Positions 62,951 through 64,000 of a DNA stretch of 64,000 nt are shown piece by piece. Within the stretch, counting starts at the first letter, position 1, and every line of letters starts with the position of its first letter. This DNA is from CALARM01 sp036746235 (lineage in GTDB: Bacteria > Vulcanimicrobiota > SpSt-956 > JAKJGF01). The notes below the pieces were generated by a model. That model had not been told where the DNA came from. It saw only the letters and a program-made list of their open reading frames with translations, and made no database searches. Made by a program: the position numbers and the translations under genes. The DNA is taken from positions 22,400 to 86,399 of the forward strand of contig DAIOEN010000004.1 of NCBI GenBank assembly GCA_036746235.1, in the 5' to 3' direction.

Positions 62951-63859
62951 TTATAAAATCACAGGATAATAATCTTCATTTATAGTACAACCTGTTGAAG
63001 TCTTTAACTTTTCTTTCAAATCTTCAAGCTCATCCTGAAGATTTCTTATTAAATTGGTCTGAAGTACTGCCATTCCTACCTTCATGTCTTCCATATGTTC
63101 AGGATTTTTCTTTTCTTCATAATAAATCTCAGGTATCTGATCTGCAATATAAACAGCTACATCACAGACTCGTTTCAGAGTTTCAAGAAGGGTCTGACAG
63201 ACTTTACCCGGTTTCTGCCTGGGGTAATTAAAGGTATGATCTATTTCTGACCATCCTTCCTCAAAAAGTGTTCTTACCTGAATTTCACAATGACAGTTTT
63301 TACGCTCCACATCATTTACTACATAGTGAGCAGAACTATAACCGGTAGATTTCTCCTTTACTTCTATATCTAACTCTTTAAAGATCTTTAAAAACCTGGG
63401 AGAAAAATTATAAGCCACAGGCTCTCTGCTTAATTCCCATTCTTTACAATTACATATGAATTTATGAATGTCATTTATATGAGTTTTATAAAGCTGAAGT
63501 ATTCTGAGACCTGCCAGGTCTGTAATCTCTGAAAAAAAATTCTCCTTTACAATCTCTATATGAGGATTCTCTATTTTCTTCCTGATAAGTTTTTCTGCCA
63601 GATGAGTTTCATCTTTCAATCGAAAACCATAGGAATGAACTTTATTAAGAAGGCTTTTCTCATGACGAAACTTCTTCAGAACTTTTACGCCGAATGTTTC
63701 TATATTATCTTTTTTCTCCATATAAAGACCGACAAGTTTTTTAGTATTCTCCAGAAAAAACTCATCTCTTTCAGGCGGAAAAAGATGCCTGTAATTAGCT
63801 CTATAACTCTCTATAAGGTTCTGGAACCAGTTGTCAAAATTCTCAGCAAATGAAGACAT
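62951..63859 (-). CDS. RelA/SpoT-domain (p)ppGpp synthetase, small alarmone synthetase type
   Basis: 302 residues. The synthetase fold is shown by ITDLAGLRILQLYKTHINDI (about 111-130; D and R of the active site), STGYSSAHYVVNDVERKNCH (about 177-196; substrate-binding Tyr/His) and CEIQVRTLFEEGWSEIDHTF (about 197-216; E-x-Q and the catalytic E). No HD hydrolase or TGS/ACT domains, so it is a synthetase-only protein that would make (p)ppGpp under stress. The repeat array ends about eight bases upstream of the ATG and no Shine-Dalgarno is seen. Confidence 0.9.
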   Translation of the reverse strand: MSSFAENFDNWFQNLIESYRANYRHLFPPERDEFFLENTKKLVGLYMEKKDNIETFGVKVLKKFRHEKSLLNKVHSYGFRLKDETHLAEKLIRKKIENPHIEIVKENFFSEITDLAGLRILQLYKTHINDIHKFICNCKEWELSREPVAYNFSPRFLKIFKELDIEVKEKSTGYSSAHYVVNDVERKNCHCEIQVRTLFEEGWSEIDHTFNYPRQKPGKVCQTLLETLKRVCDVAVYIADQIPEIYYEEKKNPEHMEDMKVGMAVLQTNLIRNLQDELEDLKEKLKTSTGCTINEDYYPVIL

Positions 63860-63866
63860 TTTTCTC

Positions 63867-63897
63867 GTGATGCGTGACGCGTGACGCGTGACGCGTA
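63867..63897. repeat. heptamer tandem repeat (GTGACGC)n
   Basis: CGTGATGCGTGACGCGTGAC followed by GCGTGACGCGT: four clean units upstream of the alarmone synthetase gene. Confidence 0.92.
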
Positions 63898-63918
63898 ATC
63901 TTTCCCTTGTAATTTATT

Positions 63919-64000
63919 TTAACTTATATTTTTACTTAGTACCGTTCCAGATAAGTTCGTAACCATTTTATCAGCTTCTGCCTGACAGGCTCTTACGAAG
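63919..64000 (-). CDS. possible C-terminal end of a minus-strand gene (partial)
   Basis: A minus-strand frame open from the window edge reads FVRACQAEADKMVTNLSGTV and ends with TAA at 63921-63919. Only 26 codons are visible. The composition looks protein-like, and the orientation matches the genes to its left, but nothing identifies it. Confidence 0.35.
   Translation of the reverse strand, partial: FVRACQAEADKMVTNLSGTVLSKNIS

Overview
The window is an AT-rich bacterial chromosome segment from an organism with a Gram-negative type envelope. It carries an outer-membrane polysaccharide export (OPX/Wza-type) protein with a signal peptide, a Wzc-type co-polymerase/tyrosine kinase, Wzx and Wzy proteins and an FecR-domain secreted protein. 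Many TPR and HEAT proteins, alternative TTG/GTG starts and abundant heptameric repeats suggest an uncultured lineage. I cannot name the phylum from sequence alone. The 100-N gap at 11747-11846 shows that this is a scaffolded assembly.

Layout. (1) 1-7.8 kb: the end of a TPR protein on the minus strand, then a consensus promoter driving wzc-like, wza-like and O-antigen ligase/polymerase-like genes, followed by an FecR-domain protein with its own promoter and a terminator. (2) 8-12 kb: two WecG/TagA/CpsF glycosyltransferase paralogues around a GDP-mannose 3,5-epimerase-like gene, then an Rpn/PD-(D/E)XK family gene broken by the gap. (3) 12.3-34.1 kb: a visibly AT-richer glycan block, all on the plus strand. 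It holds two GT-C-like membrane proteins, two GT4 enzymes and one GT2 enzyme, six SAM methyltransferases (one split by an IS21 element), Wzx, a second Wzy-like protein and a secreted beta-helix/SGNH protein. An IS21-family element and an IS3-like element with a premature stop interrupt it. (4) 34.2-37 kb: a scar zone with a second Rpn gene, two gene remnants and a PIN toxin/HTH antitoxin pair. (5) 37-44.7 kb: two AMP-forming acyl-CoA synthetases on the minus strand flank gmd-fcl (GDP-L-fucose), an ABC-2 polysaccharide permease and a lethal-factor-like zinc metalloprotease. (6) 44.9-64 kb: regulatory and housekeeping genes: hybrid PAS kinase, PilZ, zinc-ribbon proteins, lytic transglycosylase, Sua5/YrdC, TPR/HEAT proteins, aminotransferase, double-receiver regulator, HD-GYP protein and RelA/SpoT-type synthetase.

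How it fits together. Regions 1-3 and 5 look like one exopolysaccharide or O-antigen biosynthesis locus using GDP-mannose-derived sugars (GDP-L-fucose, possibly GDP-L-galactose) and extensive methylation. Assembly looks Wzx/Wzy dependent and export Wza/Wzc dependent. An ABC-2 permease hints at a second export route, but no ATPase partner is present. A 72-bp promoter cassette is duplicated in front of two glycan units. PilZ and HD-GYP point to cyclic-di-GMP control nearby.

The most distinctive non-genic feature is the heptamer tandem repeat family (GTGACGC-type and derived forms). It fills nearly every intergenic gap from 41 kb to the end, often abutting start or stop codons, and is almost absent from 1-40 kb. 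I saw no CRISPR array, tRNA or rRNA, and no clearly new defence system.
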